64,000 bases of DNA from Nonomuraea sp. SBT364 (GCF_001083785.1 NZ_LAVL01000003.1:1-64000), one strand, 5' to 3'. Shown: positions 27,492-36,643, numbered from the stretch's first letter. Made by a program: numbers and translations. The notes: a model not told the origin generated them from the sequence alone.

Positions 27492-28133
27492 TCAGGCGTA
27501 GTCGGCCAGGCCGGGCTCCAGCAGGTCGAAGGCCCGGGCGGCTTCGGCGGCGACGGTGTGGGCGATCTGGTCGTTGGGGTGTCCGGCGAGGGTGAGGGTC
27601 TGGATGCGGTGAAACAGCACGCGGTGCACGGTTCCCAGCAGGGCGGCGGCGGTCTGCACGGTGATGTCGCCGGGTTCGGCGGCGGTGACGTCGGCGAGCA
27701 CCTGGGCGAGGTGGTGTTCGCGCTGGTCGTGCAGGCCGCGCAGGCAGGCGGTCAGGGTGGGGCTGTCGGCGATCATGCGGGCGAACTCCTGGCCGGAGAA
27801 TCCGGCGACCGGGTCCTGGGCGGCCACGGCGTCGGCGAACGCGCGGCGCAGCGCGGCCAGCACCGATTCCCCTGGGCGCCGTGCGGTGACGGCGCGGGCC
27901 AGGGAGGCGGCGAATTCCTCCTGGTGGTCCAGGGCCAGGTCTTCCTTGCGTGGGAAGTAGTTGGTGACGGTCTTCTTGGCGACGCGGGCGGCGGCGGCGA
28001 TCTCGGCGATGGTCGTCTGCTCGAAGCCCCCGGCGATGAACAGCCGGGTCGCGTGGTCGGAGATGAGCTGCCGGGTCTCGTGCTTCTTGGTCTCGCGCAA
28101 CCCGGCGGCCGGGGCGGGAGTCTGGGTAGCCAT
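27492..28133 (-). CDS. TetR-family transcriptional regulator
   Basis: 213 residues. N-terminal helix-turn-helix (about 22-68; FIAGGFEQTTIAEIAAAARV and KKTVTNYFPRKEDL) and a ligand-binding domain. ATG start. It is divergent from a set of a 61-codon gene, a VOC protein and an acetyltransferase. The perfect palindrome between them is its probable operator, so it likely represses both itself and that set. Inducer unknown. Confidence 0.88.
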   Translation of the reverse strand: MATQTPAPAAGLRETKKHETRQLISDHATRLFIAGGFEQTTIAEIAAAARVAKKTVTNYFPRKEDLALDHQEEFAASLARAVTARRPGESVLAALRRAFADAVAAQDPVAGFSGQEFARMIADSPTLTACLRGLHDQREHHLAQVLADVTAAEPGDITVQTAAALLGTVHRVLFHRIQTLTLAGHPNDQIAHTVAAEAARAFDLLEPGLADYA

Positions 28134-28201
28134 GACGCAATCTTACCCTCGTCGCATTTTTATGTTGACACCCTTCGCTCGGTTGGGCTAACTTTACCTC
28201 C

Positions 28202-28217
28202 GTCGTAAGTTTACGAC
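28202..28217. promoter_or_regulatory. Putative TetR operator
   Basis: Perfect 16-bp palindrome GTCGTAAGTTTACGAC (one central GT) in the divergent region, 69 bases from the TetR start and 32 from the first gene of the opposite unit. Half of it (TCGTCGCATT) is echoed near 28150. Confidence 0.65.
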
Positions 28218-28248
28218 AAAGGAACGCAGATCCCCGAAGGAGAACCCT

Positions 28249-28434
28249 GTGCGCAAGCAGCCCCGCGACGCGGCCGCCCCTTTGCTCAAGTTCGCCGATG
28301 TGCCCGGGTCGCAGCAGCCCGGGCCGGCCCCGCTGCACGGCGCCGAGCTGCGTCGTCCGCCGTCCGACCACGGCATCCGTGCGTCGAAGCAGGTCCGGAG
28401 CGTGCGGATCGTCGCCCGGCGCCGCAGCTACTGA
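28249..28434 (+). CDS. Small basic protein, 61 residues
   Basis: Not recognised. GTG start with AAGGAG correctly spaced. Strongly basic (Arg/Lys-rich, ends RSVRIVARRRSY), no hydrophobic segment. It lies first in a TetR-controlled unit 29 bases before the VOC gene. It may be a leader or a genuine small protein. Its good ribosome site and conserved-looking codon use argue for translation. Confidence 0.5.
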   Translation: MRKQPRDAAAPLLKFADVPGSQQPGPAPLHGAELRRPPSDHGIRASKQVRSVRIVARRRSY

Positions 28435-28463
28435 CCCCCACCCACCACACCGGAGGAGATCCC

Positions 28464-28853
28464 GTGCAGTTCACCGCTTCCACTGTCTCGCTGACCGTCG
28501 ACGACGTCGCCGCCTCCCAGGCGTTCTTCACCACGCACCTTGGCTACACCGTCCAGCAGGCCGCCGACGGGTTCGCGTCCCTGTCACGCGACGACGCGTT
28601 CGACCTCGTGCTGCTCGCCCGCGGCATCGAGGTGCTGCCGCCCGAGCAGCGCGACCAGCGCGCCGGCGGCCTGATCCTCGCCTTCACCCTCGCCGGCGGC
28701 GTGGCCGAGCAGGAGAAGCGGCTGCGCGACGCCGGGGTGCGGATCACCATGCCGCTGCGCCAGGAGCCCTGGGGCGAGGCACTGTTCCAGATCACCGACC
28801 CCAACGGGGTGATCGTCCAGTTCGTCGAGTGGGTCACCCCCGAACACGGCTGA
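28464..28853 (+). CDS. VOC-superfamily glyoxalase/resistance-type protein
   Basis: 129 residues: VSLTVDDVAASQAFFTTHLG (about 9-28), a central GGLILAFTLAGGVAEQEKRL and ALFQITDPNGVIVQFVEWV at the end, where the Glu/Gln positions fit metal or ligand sites of the VOC fold. GTG with GGAGGAG 5-8 bases upstream. It is coupled by position to the small upstream gene and the acetyltransferase, so it may bind or modify a toxic compound sensed by the TetR protein (inference). Confidence 0.82.
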   Translation: MQFTASTVSLTVDDVAASQAFFTTHLGYTVQQAADGFASLSRDDAFDLVLLARGIEVLPPEQRDQRAGGLILAFTLAGGVAEQEKRLRDAGVRITMPLRQEPWGEALFQITDPNGVIVQFVEWVTPEHG

Positions 28854-28888
28854 CCCCGCCGCCCGGCTTCTCCCAGGAAGGAACCTTT

Positions 28889-29572
28889 TTGACGCCCGAC
28901 CCGATGACCGTGCACCCACTGCCCGCCCACGAACGAGTGGTCTTCCTCAAACCGCTGGTCACCTCGCCGACGATCACGGTGGGTGAATACACCTACTACG
29001 ACGATCCCGACGGCGCGACCGGCTTCGAGCAGCGTAATGTCCTGTACGCCTACGGGCCGGAGCGGCTGATCATCGGCAAGTACTGCGCGATCGCCTCCGG
29101 CACCCGCTTCCTGATGGCCGGCGCCGACCATCCGGCGATGGGGGTGTCCACCTTCCCGTTCACCATGTTCGGCGGCGAGTGGGCCGAACGCACCCTCGAC
29201 ATCGTCACCGGCATGCCCAGCCGGGGCGACACCGTGGTCGGCAATGACGTGTGGTTCGGCTACCGGGCCACCGTCATGCCCGGGGTGAGCATCGGCGACG
29301 GCGCCGTCATCGCGACCGGCGCCGTCGTCACCGCCGACGTCCCGCCGTACACGATCGTCGGCGGGAACCCGGCGCGGGCCATCCGCCGCCGCTTCGCCGA
29401 CGCCGACGTCGAACGACTGCTGCGGGCCGCCTGGTGGGACTGGCCCGCCGAGCTGGTGACCGAGCACGCCCGCACCATCATGGCCGGCACCCCGGCCGAC
29501 ATCGCCCGCATCGCCGCCGAACAGGGACTGGAGAAGAGCCTTCGACGTCCGGCCCGTCCGCCTACTTGGTGA
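28889..29572 (+). CDS. CatB/Vat-like hexapeptide-repeat O-acetyltransferase
   Basis: 227-residue left-handed beta-helix acetyltransferase of the xenobiotic type (streptogramin A / chloramphenicol CatB class). Seen are TVGEYTYYDDPDG (about 26-38), LIIGKYCAIASGTRFLMAGA with DHPAMGVSTFPF (active His region, about 60-92), GNDVWFGYRATVMPGVSIGD (about 117-136) and VGGNPARAIRRRF. All family landmarks are present, so the enzyme is probably active. TTG is chosen because AGGAAGGA lies 6 bases upstream; ATG at 28904 is possible. The true substrate could also be a sugar or metabolite. Confidence 0.85.
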   Translation: MTPDPMTVHPLPAHERVVFLKPLVTSPTITVGEYTYYDDPDGATGFEQRNVLYAYGPERLIIGKYCAIASGTRFLMAGADHPAMGVSTFPFTMFGGEWAERTLDIVTGMPSRGDTVVGNDVWFGYRATVMPGVSIGDGAVIATGAVVTADVPPYTIVGGNPARAIRRRFADADVERLLRAAWWDWPAELVTEHARTIMAGTPADIARIAAEQGLEKSLRRPARPPTW

Positions 29573-29837
29573 TCATGAACTGCCGGCCCCAGGGGCCTCA
29601 CGGTGCTGCCGGAGCAGGACGACGGTGATCCTCCTGACAGCGCTCCATCGTGGATGAACAGGCGTCTGGATCCTCATAAGGATCATGACTGTTCCGGATG
29701 AGCCGGGTCCCCGTTTCCCCCTGAGGAGCCACAGGGATCCCCCGTCAAAGGGAGACGCCGACTGTCCCGCCAGGCACGAGTATCATCGGTCGGCGTGGCG
29801 GCGGCCGTGGATGTCTTCGTCACCGTCGACCGGGAGC
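29573..29837. other. Spacer between acetyltransferase and VOC gene
   Basis: No gene or clear signal seen; the downstream VOC gene has no obvious promoter here. Confidence 0.4.
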
Positions 29838-30296
29838 ATGCAGAGCGCGATGGCCCCTTACTACCACGTCTGCTTCGCCGTACCTGATCTGGAAGCGGCG
29901 ATGCGCGATCTCTCCAGCGCCGCCGCGCTCCGCTGGCGCGAACCCCGCGACGGACGCATCGGGGATTGGGACTACCGCATCGTCTTCTCCGTCGACGGCC
30001 CGGCCTTCATCGAACTCATCCAGGCCGCGCCCGGCGGGCCGTGGGGCGACACCAGCCTGCCTCGCTTCCATCACCTCGGGTTCTGGACGACTCACCTGGC
30101 CGCCGGAGCGGAGAGGCTCGCCACCGCCGGGTTCCCCGAAACCTTCTCCGGCTGCCCCTACGGCCGCCCGTTCGCCTACCACCGCATGGACTCCATCGGG
30201 GCGGACATCGAACTCGTCGACATGGGGCAGCAACTGTCGTTCCTGCAGAGCTGGCACCCGGGCGGACCTGCCATGCCTCCCGTGGAGGAGGCGTAG
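29838..30296 (+). CDS. VOC-family protein (glyoxalase-like)
   Basis: 152 residues: PYYHVCFAVPDLEAAMRDLS (about 7-26), FSVDGPAFIELIQAAPGGPW (about 47-66), FHHLGFWTTHLAAGAERLA (about 75-93) and IELVDMG near the end. The paired His/Glu positions fit a metal site of the VOC superfamily. Start is uncertain: ATG at 29838 or 29850, both without a well-spaced Shine-Dalgarno; a further upstream ATG would add unconserved residues. It is probably a separate unit. Confidence 0.75.
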   Translation: MQSAMAPYYHVCFAVPDLEAAMRDLSSAAALRWREPRDGRIGDWDYRIVFSVDGPAFIELIQAAPGGPWGDTSLPRFHHLGFWTTHLAAGAERLATAGFPETFSGCPYGRPFAYHRMDSIGADIELVDMGQQLSFLQSWHPGGPAMPPVEEA

Positions 30297-30895
30297 GAAC
30301 GACGGCGTCCTGCGCGGCCCGGCGACCCCGAACACCTGGAACCCTGCTGATCGGTTCAGCGGACGTGGGCTCCGGTCCCGCTCGGCGACCTCATCGATCG
30401 CCCTCACGCGTGAAGCGGGCGTGCTTTCCGGAGGCCGTGAGGACCCGATCGGCGAGATCGACCAGCCCCGCGATCAGGTCGGCCCGCAGGTCGCCGGTCG
30501 GCTCCGGGTGGCCGGCGGCGTCGCAGGTCTGGCCGACCGATGCCCGCAGCAGGTGCAGGCGGGTCGGCCAGTGCGCGGGGAGACGCCGTCGGCGCTGCTC
30601 CACGTCACCTCGTCGTTCGACGTCCTCGGCGGGCGGCGCTCGGCTGCGTCGCGCTCCGGGGATCGGCGAGCGTCTTCCAGCTGCCGGGAGGGGAGTACGA
30701 CGGGGTGTGCAACGTCGGGCTCGCGGTGGGGGCACTAGCCTGCGTCGCCGCGGCCCATCCCGTTTCCAGGTTCGGAACAGAGCGGCGTCGGCCCGAATAC
30801 TGCGAATTGTGGCAGGAATCGGGCTCGTGTACGGGTGATCGGCCTCCCTATATTCCGACGTGACACATCCACGGGGGCACCGACGGGGAACGAAC
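30297..30895. other. Spacer with possible small minus-strand gene
   Basis: A minus-strand frame at about 30391-30600 encodes a roughly 70-residue Arg-rich peptide ending in a helix (ADLIAGLVDLADRVLTASGK). It lacks a convincing start, and I cannot say whether it is a gene or a remnant. Nothing else seen. Confidence 0.35.
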
Positions 30896-32686
30896 ATGCG
30901 CTTACGCCGGGGATTGATCATGCTGGCCGTGGCGGCCGGAACGCTGCACCCGGGCGCGGCCGGCGCCGAAGCCGCACCGGTCGCCGGTGCGACCACGATG
31001 ACCAACGACGCCTGGACGTCCACCTCCCTGCGGCAACCCACCGTCTCGAACTGGAACGGCGGCTGGCACCTGCCGGTCGGTCTGGACGAGCGCACGGGCG
31101 AGGTGAACCGCTCGTTCGTCCGCCTGGACCTGCGCCGCTTCCGTGACACCGGGGCGGACATCACGAAGGCGACCCTGCGGCTGAACCGGGACGGGGCCTG
31201 CGAGGGGAGGGAGGCAGGCTTCGAGTTCTGGCAGACCTCGAAGATCAATGCGAGGACGACGTGGGATCGCGAGCCTGAGTGGGTCACGCGGCTCGGCGGT
31301 TATGGGGGGGCGTGGTCCTGCCCGCCGCCCGGATATGACGGTTATGACTCGTTCCACTTCGACGTGACGGCGTCGCTGCGCGAGGCGCTCGGGCGTGGCG
31401 ACACGCGGGTGTCGTTCGGGGTGCGCAGCGTCGACGAGGCGGACCCGCTCGGCCGTTTTCTGCTGTCCACCGGCGTCCAGGTGCAGGTCTCCTACACGAC
31501 GCCGCCGCCCGCGCAGCTGCCGGACGTGCCCGGCTCGCCGGCGTCGGACCGGCTGGAGCCCGCCGCCTGGACGCAGATCTCCCGCGATCATCCGGACACG
31601 CCGAACGAGGGCGGCGGCGCCCATCCGACGGTGGGCCGCGACCCGGTCACCGGCGACCGGACCCGCGTCTACTTCCGGTACGAGATGCCGGACCTGCGGG
31701 ACAACCGGGTGCTGGGCGCCCGGCTCACTCTGCGGTCCCGGTCGTCGTGCCTGGACTACGAACGCGGGTTCGAGGTGTGGGAGACCGGGCGCCTCACCGC
31801 CGAGACCACCTGGAACGACAAGGCGCGCTGGATCCGCGAGCTCGGCGGGACCCCCTCCCTGCCGCACTGCTCTCCGGCCGGGCCGATCACGTTCGATGTC
31901 ACCGGCGCCGTCCTGGAGGCCCTGACGGCCGGGCGGCGGGAGATCACCATCGGCCTGCGTTCCCGCGACGAGCGGGACACGCACGGCCATTATGTCTTCG
32001 AGCCGTCCCCCGAGCTGACGCTGCTCCACAACCTGCCGCCCGGCATCCCGTCCGAGCTGTCGGTCGGATCCCGCAGGAAGGCCCAGGTGCCGTGTGTCAC
32101 GGGGGACGAGAGGCCGTACCTGCCGGATTCGTCCGCCATCGTGTACGCCACCGTGCGCGACCCGGCCGGTGGTCCCGTCTCGATCCGCTGGCAGTGGGAG
32201 ACCCTGGCCGGCGAGAGGCTGGCCGAGACGGTGAGCGGTCCCTACGGTGGTGGAGGGCAGGACGTGCGGGAGTTCAGCGACGCCAGGGTGGTCGACGGGG
32301 GTGTCTACCGCTGGCGGGTCCGGGGCGAGGACCCGTGGGACGGCGGCGAGTGGAGCCCGTGGTGCGAGTACGGCGTCGACCGCACCCCGCCCGCCACGCC
32401 CGTGGTCTTCTCGGCCGTCTACCCGCCGTCGCCGCAGGAGGGCGGCGGACCCGGTGTCGCCGGGGAGTTCACGTTCTCGTCGGGCGGTGACCCGGACGTC
32501 ACGGGCTTCCGTTACTCGATCGACCAGAGCGTCTGGACCACCGTGCCCGCGCGGGCCGACGGGACGGCGAGCGGGACGATCACGCCCGACTCGGCGGGCC
32601 GCAGGACGCTGATCGTGTTCTCCGTCGACCGGGCGGGCAACCCGAGTTCCGTACCCGCCCTCTATTCCTTCACGGTCAAGGGGTGA
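30896..32686 (+). CDS. Secreted protein with two DNRLRE-like beta domains
   Basis: 596 residues with signal peptide (about 1-28). Two related beta-sandwich modules follow. The first (about 35-205) has VNRSFVRLDLRRFRDTGADI, FWQTSKINARTTWDREPEW and FDVTASLREAL. The second (about 220-385) has TRVYFRYEMPDLRDNRVLGA, VWETGRLTAETTWNDKARW and FDVTGAVLEAL. This repeats the DNRLRE/carbohydrate-binding layout. A C-terminal fibronectin/Ig-like part (about 395-596) contains YRWRVRGEDPWDGGEWSPW. No catalytic motif is seen, so a surface or carbohydrate-binding role is likely. ATG with GGGGA 5 bases upstream. Its neighbours do not form an operon with it. Confidence 0.75.
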   Translation: MRLRRGLIMLAVAAGTLHPGAAGAEAAPVAGATTMTNDAWTSTSLRQPTVSNWNGGWHLPVGLDERTGEVNRSFVRLDLRRFRDTGADITKATLRLNRDGACEGREAGFEFWQTSKINARTTWDREPEWVTRLGGYGGAWSCPPPGYDGYDSFHFDVTASLREALGRGDTRVSFGVRSVDEADPLGRFLLSTGVQVQVSYTTPPPAQLPDVPGSPASDRLEPAAWTQISRDHPDTPNEGGGAHPTVGRDPVTGDRTRVYFRYEMPDLRDNRVLGARLTLRSRSSCLDYERGFEVWETGRLTAETTWNDKARWIRELGGTPSLPHCSPAGPITFDVTGAVLEALTAGRREITIGLRSRDERDTHGHYVFEPSPELTLLHNLPPGIPSELSVGSRRKAQVPCVTGDERPYLPDSSAIVYATVRDPAGGPVSIRWQWETLAGERLAETVSGPYGGGGQDVREFSDARVVDGGVYRWRVRGEDPWDGGEWSPWCEYGVDRTPPATPVVFSAVYPPSPQEGGGPGVAGEFTFSSGGDPDVTGFRYSIDQSVWTTVPARADGTASGTITPDSAGRRTLIVFSVDRAGNPSSVPALYSFTVKG

Positions 32687-32688
32687 GG

Positions 32689-33408
32689 TCAGGAGGCCAG
32701 GGAGACGGCGGCGACCCTGCGGGCCAGGAGGCGGGCCGGGTCGAGCACGGGTACGGGCACCCGGTGGCTGTCCAGCGCCAGGACGATCTCGGTGCAGGCC
32801 GCCACCACCCGCTCGGCGCCGCGCCCGGCGAGTGACCGCGCGACCTCGGCCAGGGCGGCGCGCTGCCCGGCGGTGACGGCCCCGGACTTGACCGCCGCGA
32901 TCGCCGCCGACACCTGCCGCTGCTCGCCGGCTGACGGTTCGACCGCCGCGATGCCCCGTTCGCCGAGCGCGTCGGCGTACAGCCCGGAGTGCAGGGTGCC
33001 GGAGGTGGCCAGCAGCCCGGCGGCGGTGACGCCCGCCGAGGCGAGCGCGTCCGCGGTGACCTCCACGATGCTCACCAGTTCGAGGCCGGCCTCGTCGGCC
33101 AGGCGCGGGACGAAGGCGTGCGCGGTGTTGCACGGGACCGCCAGCACCTCGCACCCGGCGCGCTTGAGCGCCCGGATGCCGTGCTGGAGCTGCGGGGTCG
33201 GGTCCTCGCCGAGGCCGAGCAGGTTGAGCGACCGGTCGGGGACGCGCGGGTCGGCCCAGATGACGACCGGCACGTGGCTCTGGTCGCCGGTGGCGGGGGT
33301 CTCCTCGACGAGCTTGCCGTAGAAGTCGGCGGTGGCGGCGGGGCCCATGCCGCCCAGGACGCCGACCAGGCGCGGCGGACGGCCTTGCCGGTCATGGAAC
33401 CGGGTCAC
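32689..33408 (-). CDS. Aspartate/glutamate racemase family protein
   Basis: 239-residue cofactor-independent racemase. N-terminal GVLGGMGPAATADFYGKLVE (about 16-35), the first catalytic Cys in VPCNTAHAF (about 91-99) and the second in AACTEIVLAL (about 201-210), both present. It would interconvert D/L-Asp or Glu, or a related acid. GTG start with GAGGA upstream. It faces away from the Lrp-type gene, with a palindrome between, so the regulator probably controls it. Confidence 0.87.
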   Translation of the reverse strand: MTRFHDRQGRPPRLVGVLGGMGPAATADFYGKLVEETPATGDQSHVPVVIWADPRVPDRSLNLLGLGEDPTPQLQHGIRALKRAGCEVLAVPCNTAHAFVPRLADEAGLELVSIVEVTADALASAGVTAAGLLATSGTLHSGLYADALGERGIAAVEPSAGEQRQVSAAIAAVKSGAVTAGQRAALAEVARSLAGRGAERVVAACTEIVLALDSHRVPVPVLDPARLLARRVAAVSLAS

Positions 33409-33462
33409 GGGATGCGTCCTCTCCTTCGCGGCCGATGGACAGCCGCGGGCAACAGGATCGCC

Positions 33463-33480
33463 GGATAAGGTGACTTATCC
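33463..33480. promoter_or_regulatory. Palindrome between racemase and Lrp-type genes
   Basis: Perfect 7-4-7 dyad GGATAAG-gtga-CTTATCC in the 108-bp divergent region; probable binding site of the adjacent regulator, acting on both genes. Confidence 0.6.
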
Positions 33481-33516
33481 CGCAAAATGCCGCAATCAGT
33501 CATCAAAGGAGGCCCG

Positions 33517-34545
33517 ATGCCGGATTCCGGCAGACTGCTGTCGGAGGCCGAGCTGGAGCTCATCGACGCCCTCCAGATCAACCCGCGGGCGAGCTGGGTG
33601 GACCTCGGGCTGGCCACCGGCTCCGACCCGGCCACGGCGGCGCGGCGCTGGCAGCGGCTGACCGGCTCGGGCGAGGCGTGGACCACCGTCGCCCTCGGCA
33701 GGCGGCAGATGCACGAGATGAGCATGGCGTTCCTGGAGATCGACTGCGCGGCGGGCGCCGCCGTCGAGGTCGCGGCGACGCTGGCCGGGGCCGGGCACCT
33801 GATCACCGTGCAGCACGTCGCCGCGGGGCACGACCTGTTCGTGATCGCCGTGGCCGCCTCGATGCCGGCGCTGGCCGACTACCTGCTCACCGACCTGCCG
33901 AGGGTGCCGGGCGTCGCGAAGGTGCGTACCCACCTCGCGACGCGCGTCTTCGAGGCGTCGTGCCGCTGGCGGCTGCGGGTGCTGCCGCAGGGGGCGGCCG
34001 CCGGGCTGGCCAGGCGGAGCGGTCCGCCGGAGTCCACCCGGCGGATGGACGGGATCGACAGGCAGCTCTTCCACGCCCTGCTGGCCGACGGCAGAGCCGG
34101 GTACGCCGAGCTCGCGGCGGTCGTCGGCACCTCCGAGCGGACCGTGCAGCGCAGGCTCTCCAGGCTCGTCGCGACCGGGGACATCGACTTCCGCTGCGAC
34201 CTGGCCCGCTCGCACGCCGGCTGGCACTCCTCGGCCGTGCTGTGGCTGCGGATGCCCGACCGCCTGCTGGAGGAGACGGGCACGGCGCTGCTCGGCTGGC
34301 CGGAGACCCGCACCTGCGCGGCCCTGGCGGGCAGCAGCAACATGCTGCTCACCGTCGGCCTGCACACGGTCACCGACCTGCACCCGCTGGTGATGCGGCT
34401 GGAGAGGCGGTTCCCGCACGTCACCGTCGCCGACCGGCAGATCGTCCTGCGCCAGACCAAGCTGTACGGCAGGCTGCTCGACCCCGCCGGGCGCTGCACC
34501 GGTGTCGTGCCCGTCGATCCGTGGAGCCTGACGCCGCGCGGCTGA
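33517..34545 (+). CDS. Lrp/AsnC-family regulator with duplicated halves
   Basis: 342 residues, about twice the length of a standard Lrp protein. Two HTH units are visible (about 8-50, LSEAELELIDALQINPRASW; and about 175-225, MDGIDRQLFHALLADGRAGY). Each is followed by an effector-binding RAM-like domain (about 60-150 and 240-330). Such fused forms occur in actinobacteria. ATG at 33517 is chosen for its strong AAAGGAGG 4 bases upstream. Divergent from the racemase and followed by a convergent amidase, it is likely an amino-acid-responsive controller of this module. Confidence 0.85.
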   Translation: MPDSGRLLSEAELELIDALQINPRASWVDLGLATGSDPATAARRWQRLTGSGEAWTTVALGRRQMHEMSMAFLEIDCAAGAAVEVAATLAGAGHLITVQHVAAGHDLFVIAVAASMPALADYLLTDLPRVPGVAKVRTHLATRVFEASCRWRLRVLPQGAAAGLARRSGPPESTRRMDGIDRQLFHALLADGRAGYAELAAVVGTSERTVQRRLSRLVATGDIDFRCDLARSHAGWHSSAVLWLRMPDRLLEETGTALLGWPETRTCAALAGSSNMLLTVGLHTVTDLHPLVMRLERRFPHVTVADRQIVLRQTKLYGRLLDPAGRCTGVVPVDPWSLTPRG

Positions 34546-34550
34546 CGGGC

Positions 34551-35726
34551 TCAGCGCGGCCGCGGGACCGGCTCGCCGAGAGCCTCCCAGGCCAGGCCCG
34601 CGCGCAGCACCGCCGCCTCGTCGTCCGCGACCAGTTGCAGGTCGCCGATCGCCAGCGCGGGCAGGCCCAGCGCGGACACCACCGAGGTGATCCTGCCGAC
34701 CTCGCCGCGGACGGCGGCCTCGTCGCAGCCCACCCTGGGTGCGGAACCGCCGAGGGTGGGCATGATCAGCAGGTCGAGCCCGGCCGTCAGGTCCGCGAAC
34801 CGCGCCCGGGCGGCGGCCAGTTCCGCGACGGCCGCCGCGTACGCGGCGTGGCCGATCCGTCCGGCGTCGTGGAGCTTGCGGCGTACGCCCTCGCTGTAGC
34901 CGTCGGCGTTCCTCGGGTAGGTCGCCTCGTGCGTGCGCCGGGCCTGGGCGCCGACGATCGTCCAGTAGGGCCCGAGGATGTCGTACGGCAGGGCGATCTC
35001 GTGCAGGCCGGCGCCCAGGGCGGCGAAGGAGGCCGCCGACGCGCAGCCTTCGGCGACGCCGATCGTCCAGCCGGCCGGCGAGCCGGTGGGGTCCACGGGA
35101 GCGCCGGAGAGCACCTCCCACACCCGGGTGAGATCGGCGACCGAGGTGGCCATCGGGCCGACCACGTCGAACATCGGCGCCAGCGGCGCGACGCCCGCGC
35201 AGGGCACGGCGCCCGCGCTCGGGCGCAGCCCGACCACGCCGCAGCAGGACGCCGGGATGCGCACCGAGCCGCCGGTGTCGGTGCCGAGGCCGAACCTGGC
35301 GATGCCCGCGGCCAGCGCCGCCGCGGTGCCGCCGCTGGAGCCGCCGGGGGCGAGGTGGGCGTGACGCGGGTTGCGCACGTCGCCCCAGTGCGGGTTCTCG
35401 CTGGTGATGCCCCAGGCGAACTCGTGCTGGTTGGCCTTGCCCACCAGCAGCGCGCCGGCTCCCTCCAGCGTCTCGACGCAGGGCGCGGTGGTCAGCGCCT
35501 CCTGGGTGCCGTACAGGGCCGAGCCCCTGGTCGTGGGTAGTCCGGCGACGTCGATCATGTCCTTGGCCACGAACGTCCAGCCGTCGAGCGGTCCGCCGCG
35601 CGGCCGTTCGGCGAGCGTGGCGAGGCGGTCGATGACCGGGGTCGGGCCGGCCTCGATGAGGATGTTGTGGTCGCCGTGCCGCCTGATGGCCTCGGCCGAA
35701 CTGGCGATCGCCGCCGCGCGTTCCAT
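34551..35726 (-). CDS. Amidase-signature family amidase
   Basis: 391 residues. Catalytic Lys in FVAKDMIDVAG (about 52-62), the Ser pair in APGGSSGGTAAALAAG (about 126-141) and the nucleophile region GTDTGGSVRIPASCCG (about 148-163) are all intact; length is typical of smaller members. It hydrolyses an amide bond; the substrate is unknown, perhaps a product of the amidohydrolase nearby. ATG with GGAG 4 bases upstream. Probably co-transcribed with the LysR gene upstream on the same strand (41-bp gap). Confidence 0.87.
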   Translation of the reverse strand: MERAAAIASSAEAIRRHGDHNILIEAGPTPVIDRLATLAERPRGGPLDGWTFVAKDMIDVAGLPTTRGSALYGTQEALTTAPCVETLEGAGALLVGKANQHEFAWGITSENPHWGDVRNPRHAHLAPGGSSGGTAAALAAGIARFGLGTDTGGSVRIPASCCGVVGLRPSAGAVPCAGVAPLAPMFDVVGPMATSVADLTRVWEVLSGAPVDPTGSPAGWTIGVAEGCASAASFAALGAGLHEIALPYDILGPYWTIVGAQARRTHEATYPRNADGYSEGVRRKLHDAGRIGHAAYAAAVAELAAARARFADLTAGLDLLIMPTLGGSAPRVGCDEAAVRGEVGRITSVVSALGLPALAIGDLQLVADDEAAVLRAGLAWEALGEPVPRPR

Positions 35727-35767
35727 GGATCTCCTGTCGAAGGTGCCTGGTGCGGCATTGATAGCGG

Positions 35768-36643
35768 TCAGACCTCCAGGGCGTCCAGGAGCGTCCGCAG
35801 TCTGGCGGTCTCGCGGTCCGGCCTGACCAGGGCGAAGATGCTGCGGCTGGTGTTCAGCCAGGGCACGTCGGCGACCACCACGCCGGGGCCGTGCCCGGCC
35901 AGGGCCAGCTCGGCGACGAAGGCGGCCCCTACCCCGGCCTCGATCAGCGTCATCGTGATCTTGAAGTCGTCGGAATGGCAGGCCACCCGGGGGTGCAGGT
36001 CCCAGCGGGCGAACACGCCATCGAAGAACGAGGCGTCGCTGCTGGCCGGGTGATGCATGATCCACGGCAGGTCGACGAGCTGCTCGGCCCGGTACGGCGA
36101 CAGGTCCGGCCAGCTCGCGGGCAGCACCAGCTGGTAGCGGTCCTCGGCGATCCACCGTCTGCTGAGCGCCGACGGCCAGGACAGTCCCGAGTTGCCCACC
36201 TGGTAGACGATCGCGGCGTCCATCTCGCCGCCGGCGCCCAGGTGGGGGATGAGCTGGGAGGGCTCGGCGACCGAGATCCGCACCCCGGCGAGCTCGGCCG
36301 GCTCCATCCGCCGCAGCACCTCGGCCAGCCGGTCGGCGAAGCTGGGGAACACCCCCAGCCTGATCTGGCGCTCGCTGCCCCGGTGCACGGCCTGCACCGA
36401 GGCGATCATGCGCTCGATGTCGACCAGGACGGTCTCGGCATGCCTGGCCAGCACCTCCGCCGCGCTGGTCGGCAGCACGCTGTGCGCCGAGCGCTCGAAC
36501 AGCCGCACGCCGATCTTCTTCTCCAGCGAGGCCATCTGCTGGGAGACCGCCGAGGAGGTGTATCCGAGCCTATTGGCCGCGGCGGCGAAGGAGCCCAGCT
36601 GGATGACCTCACGCAGAGTACGCAGGTGTTCCGGCTTCAGCAT
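35768..36643 (-). CDS. LysR-family transcriptional regulator
   Basis: 291 residues: N-terminal HTH (LRTLREVIQLGSFAAAANRL, then SAVSQQMASLEKKIGVRLFE, about 6-55) and a two-lobe co-inducer domain (about 90-290). It is divergent from the amidohydrolase/ABC-transporter unit across 113 bp and so probably regulates both directions, as is usual in this family. ATG start. Confidence 0.9.
   Translation of the reverse strand: MLKPEHLRTLREVIQLGSFAAAANRLGYTSSAVSQQMASLEKKIGVRLFERSAHSVLPTSAAEVLARHAETVLVDIERMIASVQAVHRGSERQIRLGVFPSFADRLAEVLRRMEPAELAGVRISVAEPSQLIPHLGAGGEMDAAIVYQVGNSGLSWPSALSRRWIAEDRYQLVLPASWPDLSPYRAEQLVDLPWIMHHPASSDASFFDGVFARWDLHPRVACHSDDFKITMTLIEAGVGAAFVAELALAGHGPGVVVADVPWLNTSRSIFALVRPDRETARLRTLLDALEV

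Noticed and set aside
30902..33154. A 750-codon minus-strand frame opposite the secreted two-domain protein
   Set aside because: Antisense composition bias; the plus-strand gene has signal peptide, repeated domains and a Shine-Dalgarno.
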